Source of the DNA: Acerihabitans sp035013185
GTDB taxonomy: Bacteria > Pseudomonadota > Gammaproteobacteria > Enterobacterales > Enterobacteriaceae
Assembly (NCBI RefSeq): GCF_035013185.1
Contig: NZ_JAYGJO010000021.1
Span: forward strand, 35,413-99,412
Direction of reading: 5' to 3'
Length of the DNA stretch: 64,000 nt
Shown here: in pieces, positions 54,504-63,959 of the stretch
How positions within the stretch are numbered: position 1 is the stretch's first letter
Layout: every line of letters begins with the position of its first letter
Notes under the pieces: model-generated
Database searches by the model: none
The model's input: the letters and a program-made list of their open reading frames with translations, nothing else
What the model was told of the DNA's origin: nothing
Made by a program: the position numbers and the translations under genes

Positions 54504-56072
54504 ATGTTTGATGTCGTCGAACTGTCCAGATTGCAGTTTGCCTTAACTGCGATGTACCATTTTCTGTTTGTCCCACTCACCCTGGGTATGGCCTTTTTAT
54601 TGGCCATTATGGAAACGGTCTACGTCCTGTCAGGCAAACAAATTTATAAAGATATGACCAAATTCTGGGGCAAGTTGTTTGGTATAAACTTCGCTCTGGG
54701 TGTGGCCACCGGCCTGACCATGGAGTTCCAATTCGGGACTAACTGGTCTTATTTTTCCCACTATGTCGGCGACATTTTCGGCGCCCCTCTGGCCATTGAA
54801 GGCCTGATGGCCTTCTTCCTGGAATCGACCTTTGTTGGCTTGTTTTTCTTCGGGTGGGATCGTCTGAGTAAAACACAGCATTTAACCGTGACCTGGATGG
54901 TGGCGTTAGGCTCTAACCTTTCCGCACTCTGGATTCTGGTGGCCAATGGTTGGATGCAAAATCCCATCGCGTCTGATTTCAATTACGAAACCATGCGTAT
55001 GGAAATGGTCAGCTTTGCTGATCTCGTGCTCAATCCGGTGGCGCAGGTTAAATTCGTGCATACCGTGGCTGCGGGTTACTGCACCGGTGCCATGTTCGTA
55101 CTCGGTATTAGCTCCTACTATCTGCTTAAAGGACGTGATGTGGCTTTCGCCCGCCGTTCTTACGCCATCGCGGCAGCCTTCGGCATGGCGGCAGTGCTGT
55201 CGGTGATCGTTCTGGGTGATGAATCCGGCTACGAAATGGGTGATGTGCAGAAAACCAAGTTGGCGGCAATCGAGGCGGAGTGGGATACCCAGCCGGCGCC
55301 TGCTGCATTTACCCTGTTCGGCATTCCCAATCAGGCAACGCAGCGCAACAACTTCGCCATCCAGATCCCATTCGCCCTGGGGATTATCGCCACCCGCTCG
55401 CTTGATGGGCAGGTGACAGGTCTTAAGGATTTGCTGGCCCAGCACCAGATTCGTATCCGTAATGGCATGAAAGCCTATGCGCTACTGCAGCAGTTGCGTA
55501 GCGGCGATGCTGATCCGGCGGTGCGCAGCAAGTTTGAGCAGGTCAAGAAAGACCTGGGTTACGGGTTGCTGCTCAAACGTTATACCAATGACGTGGCAAA
55601 CGCCACTGAGGCACAGATTCAGAGCGCAACTAACGACTCAATACCACGAGTGGCTCCACTGTACTTCTCCTTCCGTATTATGGTTGCGGGCGGCGTACTG
55701 ATGCTCATCATCATTTCCATGTCCTTCTGGAGCGTAATACGTAACCGTATTGGCCAAAAACGCTGGTTGCATAAAGCGGCACTGTATGGCATTCCCATTC
55801 CCTGGATTGCCATTGAGGCCGGTTGGTTTGTCGCGGAATATGGTCGTCAGCCTTGGGCTATTGGTGAAATATTACCTACCGCAGTGGCCAATTCCAGCCT
55901 GACCGCCGGTGATATCCTGTTCTCCATGGGCTTGATCTGCGGGTTATACACCCTGTTCCTGGTGGCTGAGATGTACCTGATGTTTAAATACGCGCGCTTG
56001 GGACCAAGCAGCCTGAAAACCGGTCGTTATCATTTCGAACAGCCGACGCTCACCGCGCAGAAAGCACATTAA
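54504..56072 (+). CDS. cydA: cytochrome bd-I oxidase subunit I
   Basis: Quinol-oxidising, heme-carrying subunit of cytochrome bd, 522 residues as in E. coli. It begins MFDVVELSRLQFALTAMYHFLFVPLTLGM; the early His is the heme b595 ligand area and a later Met/His region (GDESGYEMGDVQKTKLAAIE, the Q-loop) binds quinol. Start has gaggagcaagg. It is first in cydABX-ybgE. Confidence 0.97.
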   Translation: MFDVVELSRLQFALTAMYHFLFVPLTLGMAFLLAIMETVYVLSGKQIYKDMTKFWGKLFGINFALGVATGLTMEFQFGTNWSYFSHYVGDIFGAPLAIEGLMAFFLESTFVGLFFFGWDRLSKTQHLTVTWMVALGSNLSALWILVANGWMQNPIASDFNYETMRMEMVSFADLVLNPVAQVKFVHTVAAGYCTGAMFVLGISSYYLLKGRDVAFARRSYAIAAAFGMAAVLSVIVLGDESGYEMGDVQKTKLAAIEAEWDTQPAPAAFTLFGIPNQATQRNNFAIQIPFALGIIATRSLDGQVTGLKDLLAQHQIRIRNGMKAYALLQQLRSGDADPAVRSKFEQVKKDLGYGLLLKRYTNDVANATEAQIQSATNDSIPRVAPLYFSFRIMVAGGVLMLIIISMSFWSVIRNRIGQKRWLHKAALYGIPIPWIAIEAGWFVAEYGRQPWAIGEILPTAVANSSLTAGDILFSMGLICGLYTLFLVAEMYLMFKYARLGPSSLKTGRYHFEQPTLTAQKAH

Positions 56073-56086
56073 CAGGAGACCGAGCC

Positions 56087-57226
56087 ATGTTTGATTATGA
56101 AGTATTACGCTTTATCTGGTGGGTGCTGATTGGTGTCCTGCTGATAGGCTTTGCGGTGACCGACGGTTTTGATATGGGTGTCGGTATGCTGATGCGTATT
56201 ATTGGACGCAACGATACCGAGCGACGCATCATGATCAACGCCTTCGCCCCGCACTGGGAAGGCAATCAGGTGTGGTTGATCACCGCCGGCGGCGCGTTGT
56301 TTGCCGCCTGGCCAACCGTCTATGCTGCTGCGTTCTCCGGTTTTTATGTCGCGATGATACTGGTGCTGGCCTCGCTGTTTTTTCGTCCGGTGGGTCTGGA
56401 ATACCGGGCGAAAATCGACGATAACCGCTGGCGTAACGTTTGTGACTGGGGCATTTTTGCCGGCAGTTTTATTCCTCCAGTGGTGATCGGTGTGGCGTTC
56501 GGCAACCTGTTGCAGGGCGTGCCTTTCCATATGGATGAATACCTGCGCGTATTCTACACAGGTAACTTTTTCCAACTACTGAACCCGTTTGGTCTGTTGG
56601 CTGGGATCGTTAGCCTGGGAATGTTCCTGACGATAGGGGCTACTTATCTGCAAATGCGTACCAGTGGCGATTTGCTGGTGCGTGCCCGCACCGCGGCTCA
56701 GGTGTGTGCTTTATTAACCATGGTGACCTTTCTGTTGGCCGGCGTGTGGTTGGTTAAAGGCATTGATGGGTTCACCATTACCTCGGTGATGGATCTTAAC
56801 GCGCCATCGAATCCGTTAAATAAAGAAGTGGTACATCAGGCTGGTGCCTGGATGGCTAATTATCACAACTATCCGATACTGTGGATCGTGCCGGCACTGG
56901 GCGTGCTATTGCCGTTGCTCACTATCCTGTGTTCCCGGCTACGCCACGGTGCCTGGGCATTTATTTTCGCCTCGTTGACCATTGCCTGTGTGATCTTGAC
57001 CGCTGGCATCACCATGTTCCCGTTCATTATGCCTTCAAGCACCATGCCTGAAGCCAGCCTGACGGTATGGGATGCGACCTCGAGTTTGTTGACCCTACAG
57101 GTGATGACTCTGGTGGCTGCGGTGTTTGTGCCTATCGTCCTGCTCTACACCTTCTGGTGCTACTACAAGATGTATGGTCGCATCACTAAAGAGCACATTG
57201 AACAAAACACGCATTCGTTGTACTGA
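56087..57226 (+). CDS. cydB: cytochrome bd-I oxidase subunit II
   Basis: Membrane subunit, 379 residues (E. coli length), with WWVLIGVLLIGFAVTDGFDMGVGML near its N-terminus. It stabilises the heme-binding subunit and adds no heme of its own. 14 bases after cydA. Confidence 0.97.
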   Translation: MFDYEVLRFIWWVLIGVLLIGFAVTDGFDMGVGMLMRIIGRNDTERRIMINAFAPHWEGNQVWLITAGGALFAAWPTVYAAAFSGFYVAMILVLASLFFRPVGLEYRAKIDDNRWRNVCDWGIFAGSFIPPVVIGVAFGNLLQGVPFHMDEYLRVFYTGNFFQLLNPFGLLAGIVSLGMFLTIGATYLQMRTSGDLLVRARTAAQVCALLTMVTFLLAGVWLVKGIDGFTITSVMDLNAPSNPLNKEVVHQAGAWMANYHNYPILWIVPALGVLLPLLTILCSRLRHGAWAFIFASLTIACVILTAGITMFPFIMPSSTMPEASLTVWDATSSLLTLQVMTLVAAVFVPIVLLYTFWCYYKMYGRITKEHIEQNTHSLY

Positions 57227-57240
57227 GAAAGGAGCTGAAA

Positions 57241-57369
57241 ATGTGGTATTTCGCCTGGATCCTTGGAACGCTGCTCGCCTGCGCCTTTGGTATCATTACC
57301 GCTCTGGCGCTGGAGCATCATGAAGACAGCAAAATTGCTGATAACACCACAGGGCAAGACCTGAATTGA
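57241..57369 (+). CDS. cydX: cytochrome bd-I small subunit CydX
   Basis: 42-residue one-helix subunit (E. coli 37) starting MWYFAWILGTLLACAFGIIT, highly conserved, with a longer charged tail. Required for stability of the oxidase. It overlaps ybgE by four bases. Confidence 0.95.
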   Translation: MWYFAWILGTLLACAFGIITALALEHHEDSKIADNTTGQDLN

Positions 57370-57662
57370 TTAAATCCTTAATCGATTATCTCTATCGCCT
57401 TACCGACAAGAGCCCTCTACGGGCTCTTTCCCTGCTGATGGCGCTGGTACTGGCCGGTTGCGTGTTCTGGGCGCCTGCGCGTTTCGCCACACAAACCAGC
57501 TCGTTGGCTGTTTGGCACAATCTGCTTATCGTGTGGGCAGTGTGCGCTGGGGTGGTGCATGGCGTCGGCTTCTATCCCCGACGCCTGGGCTGGCGGCTGT
57601 TTTTCCTGCCGCCACTGGCGATGTTGGTACTGGTTTGCGCGCTGATCTACGCCTTTATCTGA
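57366..57662 (+). CDS. ybgE: YbgE membrane protein
   Basis: 98-residue cyd-operon protein with three hydrophobic segments, starting at TTG within the cydX stop (ATTGATT). The E. coli equivalent is also encoded here; function not settled. Confidence 0.88.
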   Translation: MIKSLIDYLYRLTDKSPLRALSLLMALVLAGCVFWAPARFATQTSSLAVWHNLLIVWAVCAGVVHGVGFYPRRLGWRLFFLPPLAMLVLVCALIYAFI

Positions 57663-57869
57663 CGGCCAGGGTTACAACATTCTGGCCGCTATTGCGAGTG
57701 CTAATAGATTGTGCAAATCGATAGTGCGAATCGATAGGCAAAATCAATAGTGTGACAAAGGCAGTAGCATAATTATTTTCATTCCCCCTAGGTAATTCAT
57801 TCCCAACGTGACACGTCTTGCGTATAGTAAGCACCGTTGTTTTGCGTTGTTGGGATCTTGGGATCTACA

Positions 57870-58274
57870 GTGAGTAATACGTTATTCCGATGGCCGGTGC
57901 GGGTGTATTTTGAAGACACGGACGCCGGTGGTGTGGTCTATCATGCACGCTACGTGGTTTTTTTTGAAAGGGCACGTACCGAGATGCTACGCCAGCATAA
58001 TTTCCATCAACAGGCTTTACTGAGCGCTAAGGTTGCGTTCGTGGTAAAGCGTATCACGGTGGACTATCTCGCCTCAGCGCGTCTGGACGATTTGCTGCAA
58101 GTAGAAAGTGAAATCGTTTCAATGCGCGGTGCCTCTTTGACTTTTGCGCAACGCATCCTGAACGCTGAAGGGCAACTTCTCAGCCAGGCGGATGTTTTGA
58201 TAGCCTGTATTGATCCACACCAAATGAAGCCAATCGCGCTTCCTAAGTCTATTGTCGCGGAGTTCAAGCAGTGA
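57870..58274 (+). CDS. ybgC: acyl-CoA thioesterase YbgC
   Basis: Hotdog-fold acyl-CoA thioesterase of the tol-pal operon. Start GTG 57870 gives 134 residues (E. coli length): (M)SNTLFRWPVRVYFEDTDAGGVVYHARY, with the active-site Asp in DTDAGGVVYH. It overlaps tolQ by four bases. Confidence 0.93.
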   Translation: MSNTLFRWPVRVYFEDTDAGGVVYHARYVVFFERARTEMLRQHNFHQQALLSAKVAFVVKRITVDYLASARLDDLLQVESEIVSMRGASLTFAQRILNAEGQLLSQADVLIACIDPHQMKPIALPKSIVAEFKQ

Positions 58275-58957
58275 CTGACATGAACATTTTTGATCTGTTC
58301 CTGAAAGCTAGCTTTCTGGTTAAACTGATCATGTTGATTTTGATGTGCTTTTCCATTGCATCCTGGGCGATTATCATCCAGCGCACCCGTATTTTAAACA
58401 CGGCCACCCGCGAGGCAGAGGCCTTCGAGGACAAATTCTGGTCCGGTATCGAACTGTCACGCCTGTATCAGGAAAGTCAGACTCGCCGTGATACCCTGAC
58501 GGGAACGGAGCAAATTTTCTACTCCGGTTTTAAAGAATTCGCCCGTTTGCATCGCGCCAACAGCCATGCGCCTGAGGCCGTGGTTGAAGGTGCCTCGCGC
58601 GCCATGCGCATCTCCATGAACCGCGAGCTGGAAGCCCTTGAAACCCACATTCCTTTTTTGGGAACCGTGGGTTCCATCAGCCCTTATATCGGTTTGTTCG
58701 GTACGGTGTGGGGCATCATGCACGCCTTTATTGGTCTGGGCGCGGTAAAGCAGGCAACGCTGCAAATGGTTGCCCCTGGTATCGCCGAAGCGCTGATTGC
58801 CACCGCGATCGGCCTGTTCGCCGCCATCCCCGCAGTCATGGCCTTCAATCGGCTAAGCCAGCGGGTGAATAAGCTTGATCAGAATTACGACAACTTTACC
58901 GAAGAGTTCATCGCCATCCTGCATCGTCAGGCCTTCGCCAGCGATAGCGCTAAGTAA
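58271..58957 (+). CDS. tolQ: TolQ
   Basis: Proton-channel subunit of the Tol-Pal envelope motor. 228 residues starting at GTG (58271): (M)TDMNIFDLFLKASFLVKLIMLIL. The three-helix pattern, GTVGSISPYIGLFGTVWGIM and ALIATAIGLFAAIPAVMAFNRL, are typical. It overlaps ybgC and is 15 bases before tolR. Confidence 0.96.
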   Translation: MTDMNIFDLFLKASFLVKLIMLILMCFSIASWAIIIQRTRILNTATREAEAFEDKFWSGIELSRLYQESQTRRDTLTGTEQIFYSGFKEFARLHRANSHAPEAVVEGASRAMRISMNRELEALETHIPFLGTVGSISPYIGLFGTVWGIMHAFIGLGAVKQATLQMVAPGIAEALIATAIGLFAAIPAVMAFNRLSQRVNKLDQNYDNFTEEFIAILHRQAFASDSAK

Positions 58958-58972
58958 GAAGGAGGGGAGAAC

Positions 58973-59395
58973 ATGGCCCGGAGACGTGGTCGAAATCAAA
59001 TCAAGTCAGAGATAAACATCGTTCCTTTGCTCGACGTGTTGTTGGTATTGGTGTTGATTTTTATGGCAACCGCGCCGATTATTACCCAAAGCGTCGAGGT
59101 AGATTTGCCGGATGCAACGGACTCGAAAGCGGTAAGTAGCGATGATAATCCGCCGGTGATCGTTGAAGTGTCGGGTGTAGGCCAGTACAGCCTGGTGGTG
59201 GATCATAACCGTATGGAACAGTTGCCGCCGGAGCAGGTGGTAGCCGAGGCGCGGTCACGAATAACGGCCAATCCAAAAACGATATTTCTGATCGGTGGCG
59301 CCAAAGATGTGCCTTATGATGAAATTATCAAGGCGCTGAATTTGTTGCATCAGGCCGGCGTTAAGTCGGTTGGTCTGATGACGCAGCCTATTTAA
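58973..59395 (+). CDS. tolR: TolR
   Basis: Single-helix partner of TolQ, 140 residues (E. coli 142). The helix carries the key Asp in INIVPLLDVLLVLVLIFMATAP. The periplasmic domain continues to TQPI. It couples the proton flux to TolA. Confidence 0.96.
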   Translation: MARRRGRNQIKSEINIVPLLDVLLVLVLIFMATAPIITQSVEVDLPDATDSKAVSSDDNPPVIVEVSGVGQYSLVVDHNRMEQLPPEQVVAEARSRITANPKTIFLIGGAKDVPYDEIIKALNLLHQAGVKSVGLMTQPI

Positions 59396-59449
59396 CGGCA
59401 TGCTGATCATGTGCGCTTTATCTGGCAAACCTGTTTTTGGGAATCGATT

Positions 59450-60760
59450 GTGGTAAAGGCAACCGAACAGAACGATAAGCTTAAACGTGCCATTATTATC
59501 TCGATTGTTCTGCATATTCTCCTGATCGGCTTGCTGGTCTGGAGTTCTTACACGCAGACACTTGAATCTAGTGGCGGCGGAGGAGGCGGCTCGTCCATCG
59601 ACGCTGTAATGGTCGATCCCGGTGCCGTGGTACAGCAATATAACCGTCAGCAGCAGCAGCAGACTGATGCCCAGCGTGCGTCGCAGCAGCGTGAAAAGCA
59701 GGCGCAGCAGCAAGCAGAAGAACTGCAACAAAAGCAGGCGGCTGAACAGCAGCGCTTAAAAGAATTGGAAAAAGAGCGGTTGGCGGCGCAAGACGCTGCC
59801 CAACAGCAGAAACAGCAGCTGGCGGAGCAGCAAAAGCAAGCGGCTGAGCAGCAAAAACAGGCTGAAGCTGCCGCCCAGCAGGCCAAGGAGCAGCAGAAGC
59901 AGGCGGAAGCCGCTGCGGCTCAGGCCAAGGCTGAAGCTGCACAGCAGGCTAAATCTGCCGCTGAGGCCAAAAAACAGGCCGAGGCCGAAGCCAGCAAACA
60001 GGCGGCCGCCGCAGCCGCTGAGGCTAAAAAACAGGCTGAGCAAGCGGCCAAAGCTAAAGCGGTAGAGGAGGCCAAAAAAGCTGCAGCGGCACAAGCCACC
60101 GAAGCTAAAGCCGAAGCCGCCAAAGCCGCCGCAGCAGAAAAAGCCACTGCAGCCAAAGCCGCGGCAGCTGAAAAAGCTGCTGCCGCCAAAGCTGCTGCCG
60201 CAGAAGAAAAAGCGACCGCAGCCGCTGAGGCCAAAGCCGAAGCAGCCAAGGAAAAAGCCGCAGCAGCGGCTGAAGCTAAAGCCGAGGCTGCCAAGGAAAA
60301 GGCCGCCGGTGCCAAAGCTGCGGCAGCTGCGAAGAAAGCCGCAGCTGCAGCGGCCGCCAAGCAGTCGAATGAAGTTGATGATCTGCTCGGTGGGTTAACC
60401 GACTCGAAAAACGCGCCCAAAGCGGGCGGCGGACCCAGTGGTGGCAGCAAACCTAAGGGGAAGGGCAACAGCAAGGAGAGTGGGGCGTCGGGAGCTGATA
60501 TCAGCAGTTATGGCAACCAAGTGAAGGCGGCTATAGAAGCGAAGTTTTATAACGATCCGGCGTTTAATGGTAAAACCTGTACTTTGCGTTTGAAATTAGC
60601 GTCAGATGGTATGGTGATTTCCGTGTCTTCTGAAGGCGGCGATCCCGCCCTTTGCCAAGCGGCGATTTCTGCCGCGAAGCTGGCAAAAATACCTAAACCG
60701 CCTAGCCAGGCAGTCTATGAGGTGTTTAAAAATGCGCCGATAGATTTTAAACCGCAATAA
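59450..60760 (+). CDS. tolA: TolA
   Basis: Trans-periplasmic linker between TolQR and Pal/outer membrane. Start GTG 59450 (ggga upstream) gives (M)VKATEQNDKLKRAIIIS, aligned to E. coli MSKATEQNDK; 436 residues. Domain I is the anchor helix. Domain II is a long Ala/Lys/Gln/Glu repeat helix (about 110-330). Domain III (KTCTLRLKLASDGM, CQAAISAAKLAKIPKPP) holds the paired cysteines. Confidence 0.95.
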   Translation: MVKATEQNDKLKRAIIISIVLHILLIGLLVWSSYTQTLESSGGGGGGSSIDAVMVDPGAVVQQYNRQQQQQTDAQRASQQREKQAQQQAEELQQKQAAEQQRLKELEKERLAAQDAAQQQKQQLAEQQKQAAEQQKQAEAAAQQAKEQQKQAEAAAAQAKAEAAQQAKSAAEAKKQAEAEASKQAAAAAAEAKKQAEQAAKAKAVEEAKKAAAAQATEAKAEAAKAAAAEKATAAKAAAAEKAAAAKAAAAEEKATAAAEAKAEAAKEKAAAAAEAKAEAAKEKAAGAKAAAAAKKAAAAAAAKQSNEVDDLLGGLTDSKNAPKAGGGPSGGSKPKGKGNSKESGASGADISSYGNQVKAAIEAKFYNDPAFNGKTCTLRLKLASDGMVISVSSEGGDPALCQAAISAAKLAKIPKPPSQAVYEVFKNAPIDFKPQ

Positions 60761-60901
60761 TGGGTAAAGAAGTCAAAATATTGCGGTGAACGATTAAGAA
60801 GTAGACTATGTTATCTAGCTAGCATTTGTGGTTTTATTTAAGTGGTTTAGTTAAAATTCTGCTAATTTATCGGGGCGTATCGCCTTGGTATGGGAGATGA
60901 A

Positions 60902-62194
60902 ATGAAGCAGGCATTTCGAGTAGCGCTAGGAATATTAGTATTATGGGCCTCCGTGTTGCATGCGGAAGTGCGAATAGAGATCACCCAGGGTGTGGATACC
61001 GCACGCCCGATTGGTGTGGTCCCGTTTAAATGGGCGGGTCCTGGCGCAGCGCCGGAAGACGTCGGTGCGATTGTCGCAGCGGATTTACGCAATAGCGGCA
61101 AGTTTAATCCGCTGGATGTCGCGCGTCTGCCGCAACAGCCAACTACGGCAGCGGAGGTGACGCCGGCGGCGTGGACCGCACTTGGCATTGACGCGGTGGT
61201 CGTGGGGCAGGTACAGCCTAGCGCTGACGGTGGTTATGTGGTTTCATACCAGTTAGTGGATACCTCGGGCACCCCGGGCGCCGTACTGGCGCAGAACCAA
61301 TTTAAAGTCACCAAACAATGGCTGCGTTATGCCGCGCATACCGCCAGCGATGGTGTCTTTGAAAAATTGACCGGAATCAAGGGCGCGTTCCGCACCCGCA
61401 TCGCTTATGTGGTGCAAACCAACGGTGGGCAGTATCCGTATGAACTGCGCGTGGCGGATTATGATGGCTACAATCAGTTTGTCGTCCATCGCTCACCTGA
61501 GCCGCTGATGTCTCCGGCTTGGTCACCTGACGGTAGCAAACTGGCCTATGTGACCTTCGAAAGCGGTCGTTCCGCCTTGGTGGTACAAACCCTGGCCAAT
61601 AGCAGCGTCCGTCAGATTGCCAGTTTCCCGCGTCATAACGGTGCGCCGGCTTTCTCACCGGACGGTACTAAACTGGCTTTCGCGTTGTCCAAGTCGGGTA
61701 GTTTAAATCTTTATGTGATGAATTTGGCTTCCGGCCAGATCACGCAAGTGACCGATGGCCGAAGCAATAATACGGAGCCGACCTGGTTCCCGGACAGCCA
61801 AACCCTGGCCTACACCTCGGATCAGGGTGGTCGTCCACAAGTGTACAAAATCGGTATTAATGGCGGTACTCCGCAGCGTCTGACCTGGGAAGGTAACCAG
61901 AATCAGGATGCGGATGTGAGTGCGGACGGGAAATTTCTGGTCATGGTCAGCTCTGCTAACGGCGCTCAGCATATCGCAAAACAAGATCTGGCAACGGGAG
62001 CCGTGCAAGTTTTATCGGCCACGTTCCTGGATGAAACGCCAAGCCTCGCACCCAATGGCACCATGGTAATCTACAGCTCTACTCAAGGGATGGGATCCGT
62101 GTTACAGCTGGTTTCGACCGATGGGCGTTTCAAAGCGCGTCTTCCGGCGACTGATGGACAGGTAAAATTTCCTGCCTGGTCTCCGTATCTGTGA
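60902..62194 (+). CDS. tolB: TolB
   Basis: Periplasmic beta-propeller that links Pal to the Tol complex. The start at 60902 gives MKQAFRVALGILVLWASVLHAEVRIEI with a signal peptide cut after HA; 430 residues (E. coli length). The C-terminal propeller has repeated SPAWSPDGSKLAYV-type units. Confidence 0.97.
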   Translation: MKQAFRVALGILVLWASVLHAEVRIEITQGVDTARPIGVVPFKWAGPGAAPEDVGAIVAADLRNSGKFNPLDVARLPQQPTTAAEVTPAAWTALGIDAVVVGQVQPSADGGYVVSYQLVDTSGTPGAVLAQNQFKVTKQWLRYAAHTASDGVFEKLTGIKGAFRTRIAYVVQTNGGQYPYELRVADYDGYNQFVVHRSPEPLMSPAWSPDGSKLAYVTFESGRSALVVQTLANSSVRQIASFPRHNGAPAFSPDGTKLAFALSKSGSLNLYVMNLASGQITQVTDGRSNNTEPTWFPDSQTLAYTSDQGGRPQVYKIGINGGTPQRLTWEGNQNQDADVSADGKFLVMVSSANGAQHIAKQDLATGAVQVLSATFLDETPSLAPNGTMVIYSSTQGMGSVLQLVSTDGRFKARLPATDGQVKFPAWSPYL

Positions 62195-62237
62195 TGCATG
62201 TGTAAATGTGTATGGCAAACTATAAAAGGAAAATGAG

Positions 62238-62750
62238 ATGCAACTGAACAAAGTGCTAAAAGGGCTGATGTTGGCATTGCCGGTTCTGGCTATCGCCGCG
62301 TGTAGTTCCCACAAAAGCGCAAATAATGGTGCTGATTCGGCCATGGGCGCTGGCACTGGTACTGAAAATGCTGGCAGCAATGCGTCGTCTGAAGAACAGG
62401 CTCGCCTGCAGATGCAAGAGCTACAGAAGAACAATATCGTTTACTTTGATCTTGATAAGTACGACATCCGTTCTGATTTCGCTCAAATGCTGGATGCGCA
62501 TGCTAACTTCCTACGCAGTAACCCGTCCTACAAAGTGACTGTTGAAGGTCATGCGGATGAACGTGGTACTCCGGAATATAACATCGCCCTGGGCGAACGT
62601 CGTGCCAATGCCGTGAAGATGTACCTTCAGGGTAAAGGCGTTAACGCCGATCAAATCTCTATCGTTTCTTACGGTAAAGAAAAACCGGCTGTACTGGGTC
62701 ATGACGAAGCGGCTTATGCCAAAAACCGTCGCGCCGTACTGGTATACTAA
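62238..62750 (+). CDS. pal: peptidoglycan-associated lipoprotein Pal
   Basis: Outer-membrane lipoprotein that binds peptidoglycan. Lipobox AIAACSS (Cys22 area), then a linker and an OmpA-like domain (VEGHADERGTPEYNIALGERRANAVK). 170 residues (E. coli 173). Ends nine bases before cpoB. Confidence 0.97.
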   Translation: MQLNKVLKGLMLALPVLAIAACSSHKSANNGADSAMGAGTGTENAGSNASSEEQARLQMQELQKNNIVYFDLDKYDIRSDFAQMLDAHANFLRSNPSYKVTVEGHADERGTPEYNIALGERRANAVKMYLQGKGVNADQISIVSYGKEKPAVLGHDEAAYAKNRRAVLVY

Positions 62751-62759
62751 GAGAATTGC

Positions 62760-63560
62760 ATGAGCGGTAACTTCAGGCACTATGTGTTAAGTCTGTCGTT
62801 GCTGGTTGGCGTAGCGGCCCCTTGGGCCGCTACCGCCCAAGCGCCAATCAGTAATGTGGGCTCCGGCTCGGTGGAAGACCGAGTCACTCAACTTGAGCGT
62901 ATAACTAACGCTCACGCCCAGCTATTAACCCAAATTCAGCAACAAATCGCCGGCAATCAGAATGATATTGATTCTTTACGGGGTCAAATCCAGGAAAATC
63001 AGTATCAGCTTACGCAAATTGTCGATCGACAAAAACAGCTCTATCAGCAAATTGACAGCCTCAGCAAGGGTGGGCAGGATGCGCCTGCGGCCGCTGGTGC
63101 TGATAACAGCTCCTCTACCCCTGCTAGCGGTGGTGATGCTTCTTCAGCAGCGGCAGCCCCTGCCGCGGCGGTTGGCAGCAGCACTGGTGATGCGAACACT
63201 GATTACAACGCGGCGGTGGATCTGGTACTGGTGAAAAAACAGTACGATCAGGGTATCACTGCATTTACGAATTTCATAAAACGTTACCCCGATTCAACGT
63301 ATCAACCCAATGCGAATTATTGGCTTGGTCAGCTGTATTATAACAAGGGTAAAAAAGACGACGCGGCATACTATTTTGCCTTGGTCGTTAAAAATTATCC
63401 TAAGTCGCCGAAAAGCGCTGAGGCGCTGTTCAAAATTGGGTTGATCATGCAGGAAAAAGGCCAGACCGACAAAGCCAAGGCCGTTTACCAGCAAGTTGTT
63501 AAATTATATCCCAACACAGAATCCGCTAAGCAAGCGCAAAAAAAACTGGCTAGTCTTTAA
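62760..63560 (+). CDS. cpoB: CpoB (YbgF), cell-division coordinator
   Basis: Periplasmic protein that coordinates PBP1B and Tol during septation. 266 residues (E. coli 263): signal peptide (AAPWAATAQA), coiled coil (VEDRVTQLERI), Ala/Ser linker and TPR repeats (NYWLGQLYYNKGKKDDAAYYF, AEALFKIGLIMQEKGQ). Last gene of the tol operon. An inverted repeat (aggcctta/aggcct, 63566-63606) follows but lacks a T run. Confidence 0.95.
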   Translation: MSGNFRHYVLSLSLLVGVAAPWAATAQAPISNVGSGSVEDRVTQLERITNAHAQLLTQIQQQIAGNQNDIDSLRGQIQENQYQLTQIVDRQKQLYQQIDSLSKGGQDAPAAAGADNSSSTPASGGDASSAAAAPAAAVGSSTGDANTDYNAAVDLVLVKKQYDQGITAFTNFIKRYPDSTYQPNANYWLGQLYYNKGKKDDAAYYFALVVKNYPKSPKSAEALFKIGLIMQEKGQTDKAKAVYQQVVKLYPNTESAKQAQKKLASL

Positions 63561-63652
63561 ACCATCCAGGCCTTAAATGAGGTATAAATTACCGAATTTA
63601 GGCCTGAATGCTCGAAGATCAAGCAGTTGAATCCTATTGTGGGAGATTTAGG

Positions 63653-63680
63653 TTGCGCAGAATATTATTGTCAGTAATAT
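63653..63680 (+). promoter_or_regulatory. tRNA-Lys promoter candidate
   Basis: TTGCGC, 16-base spacer, TAATAT, then GC-rich tgccgccg. Fair match; start of transcription not certain. Confidence 0.5.
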
Positions 63681-63774
63681 ATGCCGCCGTTGCCAAGGGA
63701 AAACGTTTATCCATCGGTGATGAGTAAAAATGAATCAAAGTAGTACATAGCAAAAAGTAACGCAGCGGATATTA

Positions 63775-63850
63775 GGGTCGTTAGCTCAGTTGGTAGAGCA
63801 GTTGACTTTTAATCAATTGGTCGCAGGTTCGAATCCTGCACGACCCACCA
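63775..63850 (+). tRNA. tRNA-Lys(TTT), first copy
   Basis: 76 nt including CCA: GGGTCGTTAGCTCAGTTGG, anticodon loop CTTTTAA. It corresponds by position to E. coli lysT. Confidence 0.97.
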
Positions 63851-63883
63851 TCTTATCCGATGCCTTCGTAATACCCCCTCTAT

Positions 63884-63959
63884 GGGTCGTTAGCTCAGTT
63901 GGTAGAGCAGTTGACTTTTAATCAATTGGTCGCAGGTTCGAATCCTGCACGACCCACCA
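63884..63959 (+). tRNA. tRNA-Lys(TTT), second copy
   Basis: Identical 76-nt copy 33 bases later. In E. coli a tRNA-Val separates the first two Lys genes; none is seen here. More may follow beyond the window. Confidence 0.97.

Noticed and set aside
59920..60474. Minus-strand Ala/Ser-rich frame inside tolA
   Set aside because: Produced by the Ala/Lys repeat of tolA read backwards.
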